DNA from: Apium graveolens
Lineage: Eukaryota; Streptophyta; Magnoliopsida; Apiales; Apiaceae
Direction: 5' to 3'
Length of the DNA stretch: 64,000 nt
NCBI RefSeq assembly: GCF_009905375.1
Contig: NC_133648.1
Location: 313,054,565 to 313,118,564, forward strand
Shown: positions 12,017-22,385 of the stretch, one piece after another
How the letters are laid out: every line of letters starts with the position of its first letter
Position numbering within the stretch: position 1 is the stretch's first letter
Position numbers and translations under genes: made by a program
The notes under the pieces: generated by a model
What the model was told of the DNA's origin: nothing
Seen by the model: the letters and a program-made list of their open reading frames with translations, nothing else
Databases searched by the model: none

Positions 12017-12663
12017 TGTTAGATATATTTGATAATGTCATGTGTAATATGATTTGTGTTTAGTTTTCAGATCTTAACTAACAGGGCAAATCAATACTTA
12101 ACTGGAAATCAACACTTATACTGAAGAAAGAACTTAAGATATCAGAACTTAAGTTATCAAAACTTAAGTTATCAGAACTTAAGTTATCGGAACTTAAGTT
12201 ATCAGAAGATATTTATCAGGAGATAATATCAGGACTTAAGATGACTTTCAGATAAGGCGGCCGATTGAAAGGAAAGAAGATCGAGACTACGACAGAAAGA
12301 AATATGCATGGAGAAAGTATTTTATGAAGAATAGAATACTTGGAAGAAAAGATAACTAGTTGATATATTTTAGAAAGCAGAATTATATTCCATATCAATT
12401 AGAATTTATCTTGTAACTGTGTAGTATATAAACACAGGCATAGGGTTTACACTATAAGTGTTATCATTATCGAAGTTATTATTCTTTGTAACCCTAGCAG
12501 CTCTCGTGATAATTTATTCATCACTGAGAGAGGACAGTTCCATATTATAACAGAGTTTATTGTGTTGAATAAAATCTCTTTTCTGTTACTTGAGTTCTTA
12601 TATTCGATTTGATTGTAGTATACACTGTATTCAACCCCCTTGTACCATGTGTGTGACCTAACA
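12017..12663 (+). repeat. 3' LTR of element A
   Basis: 647 bp, TGTTAG to CTAACA, preceded by the polypurine tract GGGGGAGAT. It holds a TATATAAA box at 12425-12432 within a block (ATATAAACACAG) that is also found in the LTRs at 13.7 and 16.8 kb, so a real U3 promoter is likely. Tandem palindromes at 12131-12205 are listed separately. Confidence 0.9.
12131..12205. repeat. Five tandem 15-bp units, each with a perfect palindrome
   Basis: Five units of consensus AACTTAAGTTATCAG follow each other exactly. AACTTAAGTT is its own reverse complement, perfect in units 2 to 5; unit 1 has one change. They lie in the U3 part of the LTR, upstream of its TATA box. The LTRs of B and C carry only scattered ATCAGAACTTA copies at this place. 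Confidence 0.92.
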
Positions 12664-13236
12664 CCTTGATAAGGTTATATCTGTTCAAGTGGTACTGGAT
12701 GCTCATGATAAGCATAATGTCAAAGAAAATCTGATTCTATTTCTTGAAGATGGAAGAACATATCAGATGTCAGAATCAGATGTGCTGAACAAATCTCTGA
12801 AAGAACTTCAATTCTTTCATTAACTTTTGGAAATAAAGTCTGAGATTACTAGGAGATGGTCAAATTTCATAATGAAGACCATAAGGGATAAAGCAAGAAT
12901 TTCTGGATCAAGGGTTACAAATTCATTCCAAATATAATTGAAGATGATGGAAGTGAAATTCCAATGAAGAAGGATTCTTCTAAACTTGAAGTCATTCTGA
13001 AAGAGAAATGTATGTGTTATAATGAAGATTCATCCTATCCAAGAGTAATCAGACTTTGTGATGGTTTAGAAAGAAATCATATCTCAGCACTTAGGACTGC
13101 AATCTACCAGATTGGAAGTCAGGATGAAGAATTGAAGCAAGTCAAAGCTACACTAGCTCGAGTCCTGAGGAATGTAGACGAGAAGCTGATATCAAACTTT
13201 GTCAAGAATCACTTTGGATTCAGATTGACTCAGTAA
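12664..13236 (+). pseudogene. C-terminal accessory ORF, copy B
   Basis: This matches copy C (15776-16356) almost base for base. It begins at the insertion point of element A and contains DAHDKHNVKE, LEDGRTYQM and, in the intact end at 12964-13236, HISALRTAIYQIG and KNHFGFRLTQ. A stop (TAT to TAA) near 12822 and a 1-base loss near 12918 break the frame. The domain is soluble, charged and predicted mostly helical, with no membrane segment. Function unknown. It is the last coding part before the polypurine tract. Confidence 0.7.
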
Positions 13237-13374
13237 ATTTGGTAAAAGCTACAAGGACTGTAAGTTGTAGTTAGTTGTCTGATTAAACTCTTATTGCATT
13301 TGTACTTCAATGTTTTTGACATCATCAAATCTATTAACTTGTATATTTTTCTTAATTTACAAATTGGGGGAGAA

Positions 13375-13933
13375 TGTTAGATATATTTGTGATGTCATGT
13401 CTAATCAGTTGTGTTTAGTTTTAGAACTTAATATCAGGACTTACTGGAAATCAGAACTTACTGAAGTCAGAACTTATATCAGAACTTAAGGCCGTCAGGA
13501 TTTATATCAGGACTTAAGTGCGGATACTTTAGATAAGGAAAGCAGCTGATTTACAGGAAAGGATCGTGACTAAAACAATAAAAAATATGCATGAAGAGTT
13601 AGAAGACTAGAAGACTTGTAGAAGATAATATCTGATTGATATATTTTAGGAGACAGAATTATATTCCATATCAATTAGAAGATATCTTGTAACTGTGTAC
13701 TATATAAACACAGCTTAGGGTTTACACTATATGTGTTATCATTATCGAGAACATTACATTGTAACCTAGAAGCTCTTAGTGATATTGTTCATCGCTGAGA
13801 GAGAACAGCTGTTCTATTGTAACAAAGTTTATTATATTGAATATATTTGATTACTATTACATACTTGTGTTCGAAATTGATTTGATTGTATAAACACTAT
13901 ATTCAACCCCCTCCTATAGTGTTGTGTGACCTA
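13375..13933 (+). repeat. LTR, copy B (last 3 bases lost)
   Basis: Starts TGTTAG after GGGGGAGAA. Reads to GTGTGACCTA, where copy C continues ACA but B jumps into pol sequence. TATA box TATATAAA at 13701-13708. Confidence 0.85.
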
Positions 13934-14266
13934 TAGAGGTATTACTAACTACAGAGGTATGATTGGCTCTTTACTCTATTTAACTGCAAGTAGACCTTAT
14001 ATCATGTATGCTACCTGTCTTTGTGAAAGATTTCAGGCAGATCCAAGAGAACCTCATCTCATAGCTGTGAAAAGAATTTTCAAGTACCTCAAGGGTACAG
14101 CTGATCTAGGATTGTGGTATCCTAGAGAATCAGATTTTAAGGTAATAGGTTACTGAGATGCGGATTTTGAAGGATGTAAAATAGACAGGAAAAGCACTAG
14201 TGGAAGCTGCCAATTTCTTGGAGGCAGATTGGTTTCTTGGTTTAGCAAGAAACAGAAATCTATTTC
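13934..14266 (+). pseudogene. RT/RNase H fragment of a Sirevirus-like pol
   Basis: This corresponds to 2361-2690 of element [29 protein letters not shown], then a stop (TGA at 14154) followed by the RNase H part ([15 protein letters not shown]). It is joined directly to an LTR end on the left and to an inverted spacer on the right (after TCTATTTC). The Gln codon CAG at 14251-14253 is intact here but is TAG in element A, which shows how that stop arose. Confidence 0.85.
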
Positions 14267-15684
14267 TCGTCCTTAGAAAGAATAGCCATGTAATTATTAA
14301 GAACAAACTTGGCTTCATCATAGATGAGATCTTTGGGTGCCATTTTTGTAGATAAATAAGTGAGAAAATGTGTGTTCACAAGGTGTTTGTTAAAATGCCT
14401 GTAAGAAAATAGCTTCAGAGAATGTTAGAGAGTGAGAGAGAATAAGAAAGATTAGAGAATAAGAAAAGTAGGTAAAAGATTATAATATCTTGTAACTCTC
14501 TTATTTATACACCCACTAATTACAACGGTTAAATTTTTGAAGCAGAACCGACATTAGACACCTGTCACACAGTAAATAGTCAAAATAGTGGTTAGTGGGC
14601 ACGGGAAATGTGCAGTAATTATTGCTCACATGTTGTTTTTCAAAACAAACACGCAACCCATAAACCAAATGATTATCACTGTTTTATCTCACCTAATTAT
14701 TTTATGATAAATATGACTGTTTTAGTAAATACCACAAATAAGTCAAGTAAATAAATAATGCCACATAAGAGTTTCCATCGAGATTTACATCAGAACTTGA
14801 CTATTATCAGAATTTAACGTTCATCAGAACATGGCTTCTATACTCAAAAAGTGAATGTCTGTTTCTGTGATTCTTCATACAAATACTAACTGGTTTCTTC
14901 AGAGTTTAATCATCAGAACTTTCATCGGCACTTGTCCTCAGAATTTATGCAAATAATACTTAACTGTTTATCTGAAATAACTTAATCACCGCAATAATTT
15001 TCATCATTCATATGGAGTGAGAGTGTGTGCATTTGCAAATGATCAGATGAAGATTAAATTTGGATAGACTTCAGTATATCTTAGAAATAAGGCATAACTA
15101 AGAAAAGTGCTTAATATATGTCATTAATTTTGAAGTCTACTATAGAATAAATTTATGCAAGAGTCCACCTCAACTGTTTGTGCTCATTTTATGCATCTTT
15201 TGACATTCTTTTTACAGTGGCTTCTCAGTGTAAATGAGTCACAACTGCTATCAGAATTTATGTTATTATCAGAGTATTTCTCCAGTAATCAGAGAATGTA
15301 AAAAGTCACCAAGAAAAATTTATTTTCTTTTCTAATGCATATAACTTAATACCAGAAATGCACTTGGGTCTTCCCTTTCACATATTTACTCTAGATCTCA
15401 AAGGAGTACCTGACTTCAATTTTCTTTTCTTTTCTTCAGATAAGTGAGGCTTATCAAGCATGTAGTTCATCCTTAAAATTTACTGACATCAGAATTTGAC
15501 AGATAAGAAGCAAAAATCTAGTTTGTGACTTAGTAATAAGATACACAAAGTAAATTTGACTAAGCTCAAAATCAGAATTTGCTTGTGTTAATGAATTTCC
15601 ACATAAACAACTAATTCAAACATGGGATAACAGTTTGTTAAAGACTACTAAGTCAGCATCTAACAATTAATCCTCATTGGATTA
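14267..15684 (-). other. Inverted post-pol spacer with the start of an accessory ORF
   Basis: The reverse complement matches the spacer 3203-4497 of element A, for example the blocks around 15180-15420 against 3450-3720, including the ATCAGAA motif in reverse. On the minus strand it ends with a TATA box (TATAAATAA, 14509-14501), a pyrimidine-rich leader and an ATG at 14343 opening MAPKDLIYDEAKFV, cut off at 14267 after about 25 codons. That start differs from the MVRFNMF start in element A, so the two subfamilies have different first accessory exons or ORFs. Confidence 0.75.
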
Positions 15685-16356
15685 GGTTCTGAAGAAGCCA
15701 AGATTAAGACATGAGTTGAAGTACTTACAAGAGATCCATTTTTATTGACTGACAAACCTCTTGAAGAAGTTACACAGAAACACCTTGATAAGGCTATATC
15801 TGTTCAAGTGGTACTGGATGCTCATGATAAGCATAATGTCAAAGAAGATCTGATTCTATTTCTTGAAGATGGAAGAACATATCAGATGTCAGAATCAGAT
15901 GTGTTGAACAAATCTTTGAAAGAACTTCAATTCTTTCATTATCTTTTGCAGATAAAGTCTGAGATTACTAGAAGATGGTCAAATTTCATAATGAAGACCA
16001 TAAGGGATAAAGCAAGAATTTCTGGATCAAGGGTTACATAATTTATTCCAAATATAGTTGAAGATGATGGAAGTGAAATTCCAATGAAGAAGGATTCTTC
16101 TAAACTTGAAGTCATTCTGAAAGAGAAATGTTTGTGCTATAATGAAGATTCATCCCATCCAAGAGTAATCAGACTTGGTGATGGTTTAGAAAGAAATCAT
16201 ATCTCAGCACTTAGGATTGCAATCTACCAGAATGGAAGTCAGGATGAAGAATTGAAGCAAGTCAAAGCCACACTAGCTCAAGTCCTGAGGAATGCAGAAG
16301 AGAAGCTGATATCAAACTTTGTCAAGAATCACTTTGGATTCAGATTGACTCAGTAA
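15685..16356 (+). pseudogene. C-terminal accessory ORF, copy C
   Basis: Open frames at 15745-16038 and 16084-16356 in the same phase are separated by one stop (TAA at 16039-16041, probably once an Asn or Lys codon). Visible blocks are QKHLDKAISVQVVLDAH, LEDGRTYQMSE, RRWSNFIMKTIRDKARI and ERNHISALRIAIYQNG. The frame ends KNHFGFRLTQ, about 140 bases before the LTR. It is the best preserved version of this unnamed C-terminal domain in the window. No enzymatic motif or membrane segment can be recognised. It is expected to be the C-terminus of a post-pol protein of a Sirevirus-like element. Confidence 0.65.
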
Positions 16357-16494
16357 ATTTGGTAAAAGCTACAAGGACTGTAAGTTGTAGTTAGTTGTCT
16401 GATTAAAATCTTATTGCATTTGTACTTAAATGTTTTTTACATCATCAAATCTATTAACTTGTATATTTTTCTTAATTTACAAGTTGGGGGAGAT

Positions 16495-17058
16495 TGTTAG
16501 ATATATTTATGATGTCATATCTAATCTGTTGTGTTTAATTTCTGAACTTAATATCAGAACTTACTAGAAATCAGAACTTACTGAAGTCAGAACTTATATC
16601 AGAACTTAAGGCCGTCATGATTTATATCAGGACTTAAGTACGGATACTTCAGATAAGGAAAACAGCTGATTTACAGGTAAGGATCGTGACTAAAACAATA
16701 GAAGATATGCATGAAGAGTTAGAAGACTAGAATACTTATAGAAGATAATATCTGATTGATATATTTTAGGAGACAGAATTATATTCCATATCAATTAGAA
16801 GATATCTTGTAACTGTGTACTATATAAACACAGCTTAGGGTTTACACTATATGTGTTATCATTATCGAGAACATTATACATTGTAACCTAGCAGCTCTTA
16901 GTGATATTGTTCATCACTAAGAGAGAATAACTGTTCTATTGTAACAGAGTTTATTATATTGAATATATTTGATTACTGTTACATACTTGTGTTCGAAATC
17001 GATTTGACTGTATAAACACTATATTCAACCTCTTTCTATAGTGTTGTGTGACCTAACA
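16495..17058 (+). repeat. 3' LTR, copy C
   Basis: 564 bp, TGTTAG to CTAACA, after the polypurine tract TTGGGGGAGAT. TATATAAA box at 16821-16828. The right flank begins GGGGA inside gypsy-related sequence. Confidence 0.9.
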
Positions 17059-17258
17059 GGGGACCAGATTGTGGATCCAATGGAACACCCTAACAAGGGA
17101 CCAGATGATGTTCATATTAAGGATGTAGCAATTAAGGATGTTATCCTAAAAGGGATTGTTGCTGAGAAGGATCCCGTGGAGGATCCTGACAAGAATGAAG
17201 AAAGGACCGCTGAGGAATTGATGACCGTGGTTAGGGCGACTACCAGAGGTAGGATGGG
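17059..17258 (+). other. Unassigned open stretch of element G
   Basis: An open frame directly after LTR C contains repeated Asp/Lys/Val-rich words (IKDVAIKDVILKG). It matches no gypsy domain I recognise. It ends where the RT-like sequence ATTATTATCGTAGG begins, probably a deletion junction. Confidence 0.3.
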
Positions 17259-18053
17259 CCGATTATTATCGTAGGTTCGTTCAAGTTTGCAAATATAGCA
17301 GCTCGTTTAACGTGGCTTACTCGTAAGACTGAGAAGTTCGAATGGACAGAGAAATGCGAGAACATTTTTCAAGAACTGAAGCAAAGATTGGTGACGGTCC
17401 CTATGTTGGCGTTGCCGGATGGAAAAGGAGATTGTGTGATTTGTAGTGACGTTTCGCATAAGGAATTAGGGTGCTTCTTATACAGCACAGCACGGTAATC
17501 GCGTAAGCGTCAAGCCAATTAAGAGAATATAAAATTCGATATCCCCACCCATGAGCTTGGGCTCGTGGCAATAGTTTTGCCCTAAAGATTGGAGGCACTA
17601 CTTGTATGGAGAAAAGTGCGAGATTTACACAAGACATAAGTGCTCTAGTACATTTTCACGCAGAAAGAGCTCAACATGCGCCAGAGGAGGTGGTTAGAGC
17701 TAATCAAGGATTACGATTATGAGATTCTTTATCATCCAGGGAAAACCAAAATGGTGGCTAATGCCCTTAGTAGAAAGGAGAGACTCAAGATGATAATGTC
17801 TTTGGGAGAGTTGATAAGAGATTTTGAGAAAATGGAAATAGAAGTGAACGCAACCGGAGCCGGTACTGTAAAGCTGTTTAAGATCACAATGCAGCCTGAA
17901 TTATTGGAAAAGATCAGACTGTGCCAGGAAAAAGTGATGAATGAAGGCAGAAAGCCAATGACTAGAGAAGAGATTAATACCGAGAAAAATGATAAGGGAA
18001 TAGTGAGGTATTCCGACAGAAATTGGGTTTCAATGTTCAAGAGCTTAAAATAA
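17259..18053 (+). pseudogene. RT end, RNase H and linker of a Ty3/gypsy pol
   Basis: The YYRRFV motif after the RT is readable, followed in shifting frames by LTWLTRKTEKFEW, VPMLALPDGKG, a CSDVSHKELGC block where RNase H normally has its first Asp, and a block corresponding to ASRQLREYEIRYPTHELGL. From 17676 one frame gives [21 protein letters not shown] and NALSRKE, the RNase H end and the start of the integrase linker. Frameshifts near 17480-17560 break the frame, and a stop follows at 18051. The motif order matches Ty3/gypsy chromoviruses. Confidence 0.8.
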
Positions 18054-18369
18054 GATCTTAGATGAAAGCCCTAGTTTGAGGAATAAGATTTAGGGCAAAC
18101 CTTGAATATGATAGTCAGGGAGGTCGCCATCAAAAAGAAGGAACCCATAACATAATAAAGTGGAAATTAAGGATTTTAACGTATTAGATAACCCTGATTA
18201 TAGGGAGTAGGAGGAAACATTTCGTACTGAGAAAACAGAGGTCGAGCAAGGTAGGGAGAACTAGGACGGTACTCTTATAGGGCAATTAATGGACCTGCCT
18301 AAACAAAACTTATACTATTACCCCCAACCACCACCCTGAGGAAATAATGTGGTGTGAAATTCTTTCAGG

Positions 18370-18830
18370 ACCTTTAAGTCGCTAAGCTCTCAGAGTTCCA
18401 AGGAACAAGCTGACCTAGCCGAGGTAAGAGCCTGGCTAAAGGAAATAGAGGAATGGATTTATATTCTAAATGATTGATGAAGCGCAAAAGACTATTTTTG
18501 TCACTTACCTTCCTAAGAGAGAGGCCACCCGCTGGTGAAAGGCCAAGAAAGACATGGGGCCAGAGGTTATAATAAACCGATTAAAGTTCAGTCAATTATT
18601 TTCGGGAAAGTACTTCCCAAGGTTATAGAGATAGTGTAAAAGCTTTAGAGTCAGAACAAAGGCGGACGAGTATGATGAATTATGAATCTAAGTTGTAAAA
18701 GTTGGCAAGATTCATCCTGAGGACACGAATCCCAGAATAACGTGAGGTTTGAAGTCAATGATTAGTGGGTTCATGAAATGATTGTAATAGAAAGGAAAAT
18801 AAAAAGAAACTGAAGTGGAAAGGAATATAA
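18370..18830 (+). pseudogene. Gag-like relic, out of the usual order
   Basis: Frames give LAEVRAWLKEIEE, then words matching the chromovirus gag core (a block like RPPAGERPRKTWG, then FGKVLPKV, then YESKLXKLARFI). Gag normally lies 5' of protease and RT, but here it follows RNase H. Stops interrupt every few codons. Either a second element fragment is nested here or G was rearranged. Confidence 0.45.
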
Positions 18831-21630
18831 AGGCAATAGAGTTTGAGTAATGATAAGGGAGTTGGGTATGAGGAAACCCTTAAGACTCGTAGTAATAGAA
18901 ATAGAAAATTATGTTATCATCAGGATGAGGGTGATTCACCATGATTTAAAGTTGATTGTTGAAGGCATAAATGATATATATATATATATTATCCCCTTTA
19001 AGTTGGGAGTATTCGATGAAACTTCGAGATAGATCGATGGATTAATAAGGAAACATGGATGGACTGAGGAGACAGGAAAGCAAGAAATTAAGAAATGGGA
19101 TGAAGGAAGTGACCTTCAAGAATGTGAAGTGTATGTAAGACCGCTGGCTTGATACCCAGAAAAGGAGACGCCAGGTATTAAAGATATCTCATCATTGAGA
19201 TGACTGTTGAGATAAACAACAAAAGTAAATGAGGATTTAGTAAAAAGAAGTTCACGTTGAACACGACCAATATCTTTCAGAACATCCATGTTATCATTAC
19301 CAAATCAGGAAAGAAAAGCGGATAACCAATGTTATCTTTTGAAGGCCATATGGGTTGACCTCAGTTTGAATAAGGATGCTATCGTGAAATTAGGTATAGA
19401 CTATCAAGGTGGGAATTATTGAATAAGATACCCTTATTAGGGATATATGACTTGATTTATCCATGGAAGGATGCAAGTACCTTTTAAAGGTAGAATTAAG
19501 GATAAAACCTCGATAACTTGAGATGAACCATGGGGGAATGCATATTGTTTGGCATTTCACCCTTAATAGGGATATTATGAGTTTGGGTAATACGGAATGA
19601 AGGATTAAGGCAACAACAACCTTTAAGGATCAGTGGATAAATTTTTCAGAAGTACATAGACAATGGTTCTAGTATTAGTAAATGGTATTTTGATATGCCC
19701 TGTATCTAGGGAATACAGGAGGAACGATTCAAGGATAACCTTAGAGGTTTTACAAGGAGAAAGGTAATATTCAAACTTCGGAAGAATAGAAATGTTGATA
19801 AAGGAAATATGGCGTAATTATAATAATGTCAGGTGGGCACGTGTTGAACCATAAGAAACTATAGATCGACCCAATGAAGGTCGAGATTGGTGAAAACGAG
19901 AAGGACCCAAGGTAAGAGACGTCCTAAGTATGATCGAGAGTCAGTCGTGACAATGTTGGCCTCTAAAGACCGAGGCAATAACTTATGGAAAAATGGTGAT
20001 ATTTTTTTTCTCACCAAAGCGTAAGGAAGAGCATTTTCACACAAGCAGTGATTGGAAATGAGGTAGAAATTTTAGTTGAAGATCATTTAAAAGACATTGA
20101 TTATAAGGAACTATTACTATCAGGAAAGGCCAATGAGGTGGCCGACACTCTAAGTGTAAGAGAGCAATTATAGGCGCTCGTGCCAGAGGAATACAGTGAT
20201 GATGGTTAAAGCCGTGAAAGTTGTATTATGGTTTGAAAGATTGACATTCCTTCTGATGATTGTGCGATACTCAACTGTAATAGTAATTTGGTAAAAATTT
20301 AATTCATGTAATCGCCGTGAGCGGGCTATCTATCTTAGAAGGTCCTATCTTGAGATAAGCCAGGACCATGTTACGAGAGGACTAAATGAAACTTTGAGCT
20401 TCATGTTTCCTAATAAAGACATATGGTTAATAATGGTATTAATCTGCTATCGTTGCTTTCATTGAAACTCTTCTGCAATTTTATCTGCTTCATGTCATGT
20501 ATGTACGTCAGGATCAAGAGTGTTCTTCATGAATCGTGAATGGTGATTATGTTACCTTCTTAGAAGAATTTGATATGACAAGTATGGACTCTGTATGGAT
20601 AGCTATTAAGATTCCAAGGAAAACGAATGACTATCGTAGGTCCGCGGTGGACTATAGTAATGCAGCAATGATTCTGTGAATAATAAGATGATAACAACCG
20701 GGAGAGTTGTATTTTAATGGATGTCGAGATTGAGTACCACTAATCGGGTCATGGTGATGTATAAGTTATCATTGATAGACTAACTAGTGGATTATCTACC
20801 TATTGAATATTTATTCCTTCTTATCAATAAAGAGTAGTATTACTATACAAAGAAGGTTGCGGTGTAGCAATGAATTCTAGTAACGATGATGTCTAGAATG
20901 AAATCCCAGTTTCGATTTTCGTTGTCAAGGGAGTTTCAACGGTGATTGTTTATAAGCTCGAGCAAGAGCATGGGTCCACAGAATGATGGACGGAATAGTG
21001 AAAGATTCAGGAACATGAATTGCGATGCTATAATACTTGATGTTGAGATATATACATATATATATGTTTTGTTCTCTTGTGATAAACCTCTATAGTTCAG
21101 AGGTAGACTACAAGCCATATGTTTTGTGGCAATATTTTTATATAATTCTCTTAAATTCTTTCTTTTCTCTTCTTTTCATTTCGTGTAAACTAAGAAGAAC
21201 AACCCTTCCAAAAGGGGAGGTATTTCTGAATGACTATCTATCTGTGTGATAGAAGCCTAGTAGGATACTACATGTTGTCTAATTGCTTGTCAAGTACTAT
21301 AGGCTGGCCACCTTCTGTACTAACTATGCAATATAACAAGTATTCTTAATCATAGTGATCTCTCAATAAATTCTCTTACTTCTATATGATTGATCAAGCT
21401 TCCAAAGATAGAAGCAGCTAGAAAAAGGAGTACTGTAAGTGCGTTGCCTCCGAAATCGAAATGTGTTCTTGGTACTAAGGTCGACGAAATTAATATAAGG
21501 TTATAGAACGCTAGAGAGTAACAGTATAGCCAGAATGGTATTATGAAGGGAAGATAGTAACGATCACGAACTGGAAAAGAGTGGGTATTGAGAAGCAAAA
21601 GCTATAACGCTAGAACCTATTATGAGAGTC
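18831..21630. other. Degenerate interior of element G, no intact gene
   Basis: No open frame above chance and no clear motif in any of the six frames. Composition and position suggest decayed protease and integrase coding DNA. Short open stretches (18850, 21037, 21350 on the minus strand) look random. Confidence 0.5.
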
Positions 21631-22380
21631 TGTGCAATAGACTTGAAAGAATTTGGAATGATCACTTAACGCGGATTAAGTTTTCTTACGACAATAGATC
21701 ATATGTTAGTATCGAGATGTCGCCTTATGAGATCCTTGAGGGAAGACAATGTCGATCTCCCTTATGATAGGATGGAGTTGGAGAGCGCAAGATGCTCGGA
21801 CCAGGAGTGGTCCAAAGGACCAAGGATATAATAGATCTAATCAGAGGACGGCTGGGAGTAGCCCAAGATGGACATAAGAAGTATGCTGATTTGACAACGA
21901 AAGGACAAAGAGTATGAAGTAGGGGACCTATTATTGTTAAAGGTATCCCCTTGAAAAGCCTTGGAAGGGAATGATGAGGTTCGGAAAGAAAGGAAAGCTA
22001 AGTCCACGATTTGTTGGACCCTTGGATATATTAAGATGTATTGGGAAGTTATCAAATGAACTAGCCCTACCCCCGAACCTGAAACAAGTTCACAATGAGT
22101 TCCAAGTATCAATGTTAAGGAAGTATGATCCAGAGGCGAGACACATAGGGGAATATGAACACGTAAACCTGCAACCAGATTTAACCTATATGGAGCAACC
22201 AGTGAGGGTTATGAATCAAAAAGGGACAAGTGCTTAGGAATAATATTATCAAACTAGTTAGAGTTTGGTGGTAGAACCACAATGCGGGAAAATTGACTTG
22301 AGAATTAGAAAGTGGAATGCTAAGAAAGTATCCCCAACTGTTTTCGATCTAATTCCGAGACGGAAACCTTTTAAGTAGGG
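21631..22380 (+). pseudogene. Integrase C-terminus of a Tekay/Del-like gypsy element
   Basis: In shifting frames: WNDHLTRI, a SPYEILEGRQCRSPL block, KKYADLT, the GPFDILRxIGK-type GPY/F module (GPLDILRCIGKLSNELALPP) in the intact stretch 21971-22237, then VHNEFQVSMLRKYDPEARH and LQPDLTYMEQPV, which leads toward a chromodomain-like tail. The last residues before the polypurine tract are frame-broken. This ending is characteristic of the Del/Tekay chromovirus lineage (known from memory). Non-functional. Confidence 0.8.
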
Positions 22381-22385
22381 GAGAC

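Larger units (their letters stand above)
1..12663 (+). mobile_element. Sirevirus-like Ty1/copia element A (5' part outside window, split by a solo LTR)
   Basis: Seen: a copia-order pol (GAG-pre-integrase, integrase, reverse transcriptase, RNase H) at 1-3048, a 1.45-kb spacer, accessory ORFs from 4498 to 11813, a polypurine tract (GGGGGAGAT at 12008-12016) and an LTR at 12017-12663 that starts TGTTAG and ends CTAACA. Extra coding downstream of pol, together with RT phrases such as MSMMGEL and [10 protein letters not shown], is the layout known for the Sirevirus (Maximus) lineage. The gag and 5' LTR lie left of the window. Bases 6897-11005 are a later insertion. The right flank starts CCTTG inside the accessory ORF of another Sirevirus-like copy (B), so CCTTG is the probable TSD. 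Confidence 0.85.
12664..17058 (+). mobile_element. Rearranged Sirevirus-like tandem B/C
   Basis: Order: C-terminal accessory ORF, polypurine tract, LTR (13375-13933), a 333-bp pol fragment, an inverted post-pol spacer (14267-15684), a second C-terminal accessory ORF, polypurine tract, and LTR (16495-17058). The two accessory-plus-LTR blocks are about 95 percent alike by eye. This fits an LTR-internal-LTR-internal-LTR tandem whose second internal region has lost its 5' part and suffered an inversion. The right end (CTAACA) abuts gypsy-type sequence, so the host was element G. The left part lies beyond element A, outside the window. Confidence 0.7.

Noticed and set aside
12131..12205. CRISPR-like array
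   Set aside because: Direct tandem units without spacers, in plant DNA and within an LTR.
15745..16041. A gene starting at 15745
   Set aside because: The first codon there is TTG, not ATG; it is the middle of an accessory ORF of a retroelement.
18850..21600. Small frames in the interior of G as genes
   Set aside because: Short, random composition, no motifs; surrounded by decayed gypsy sequence.
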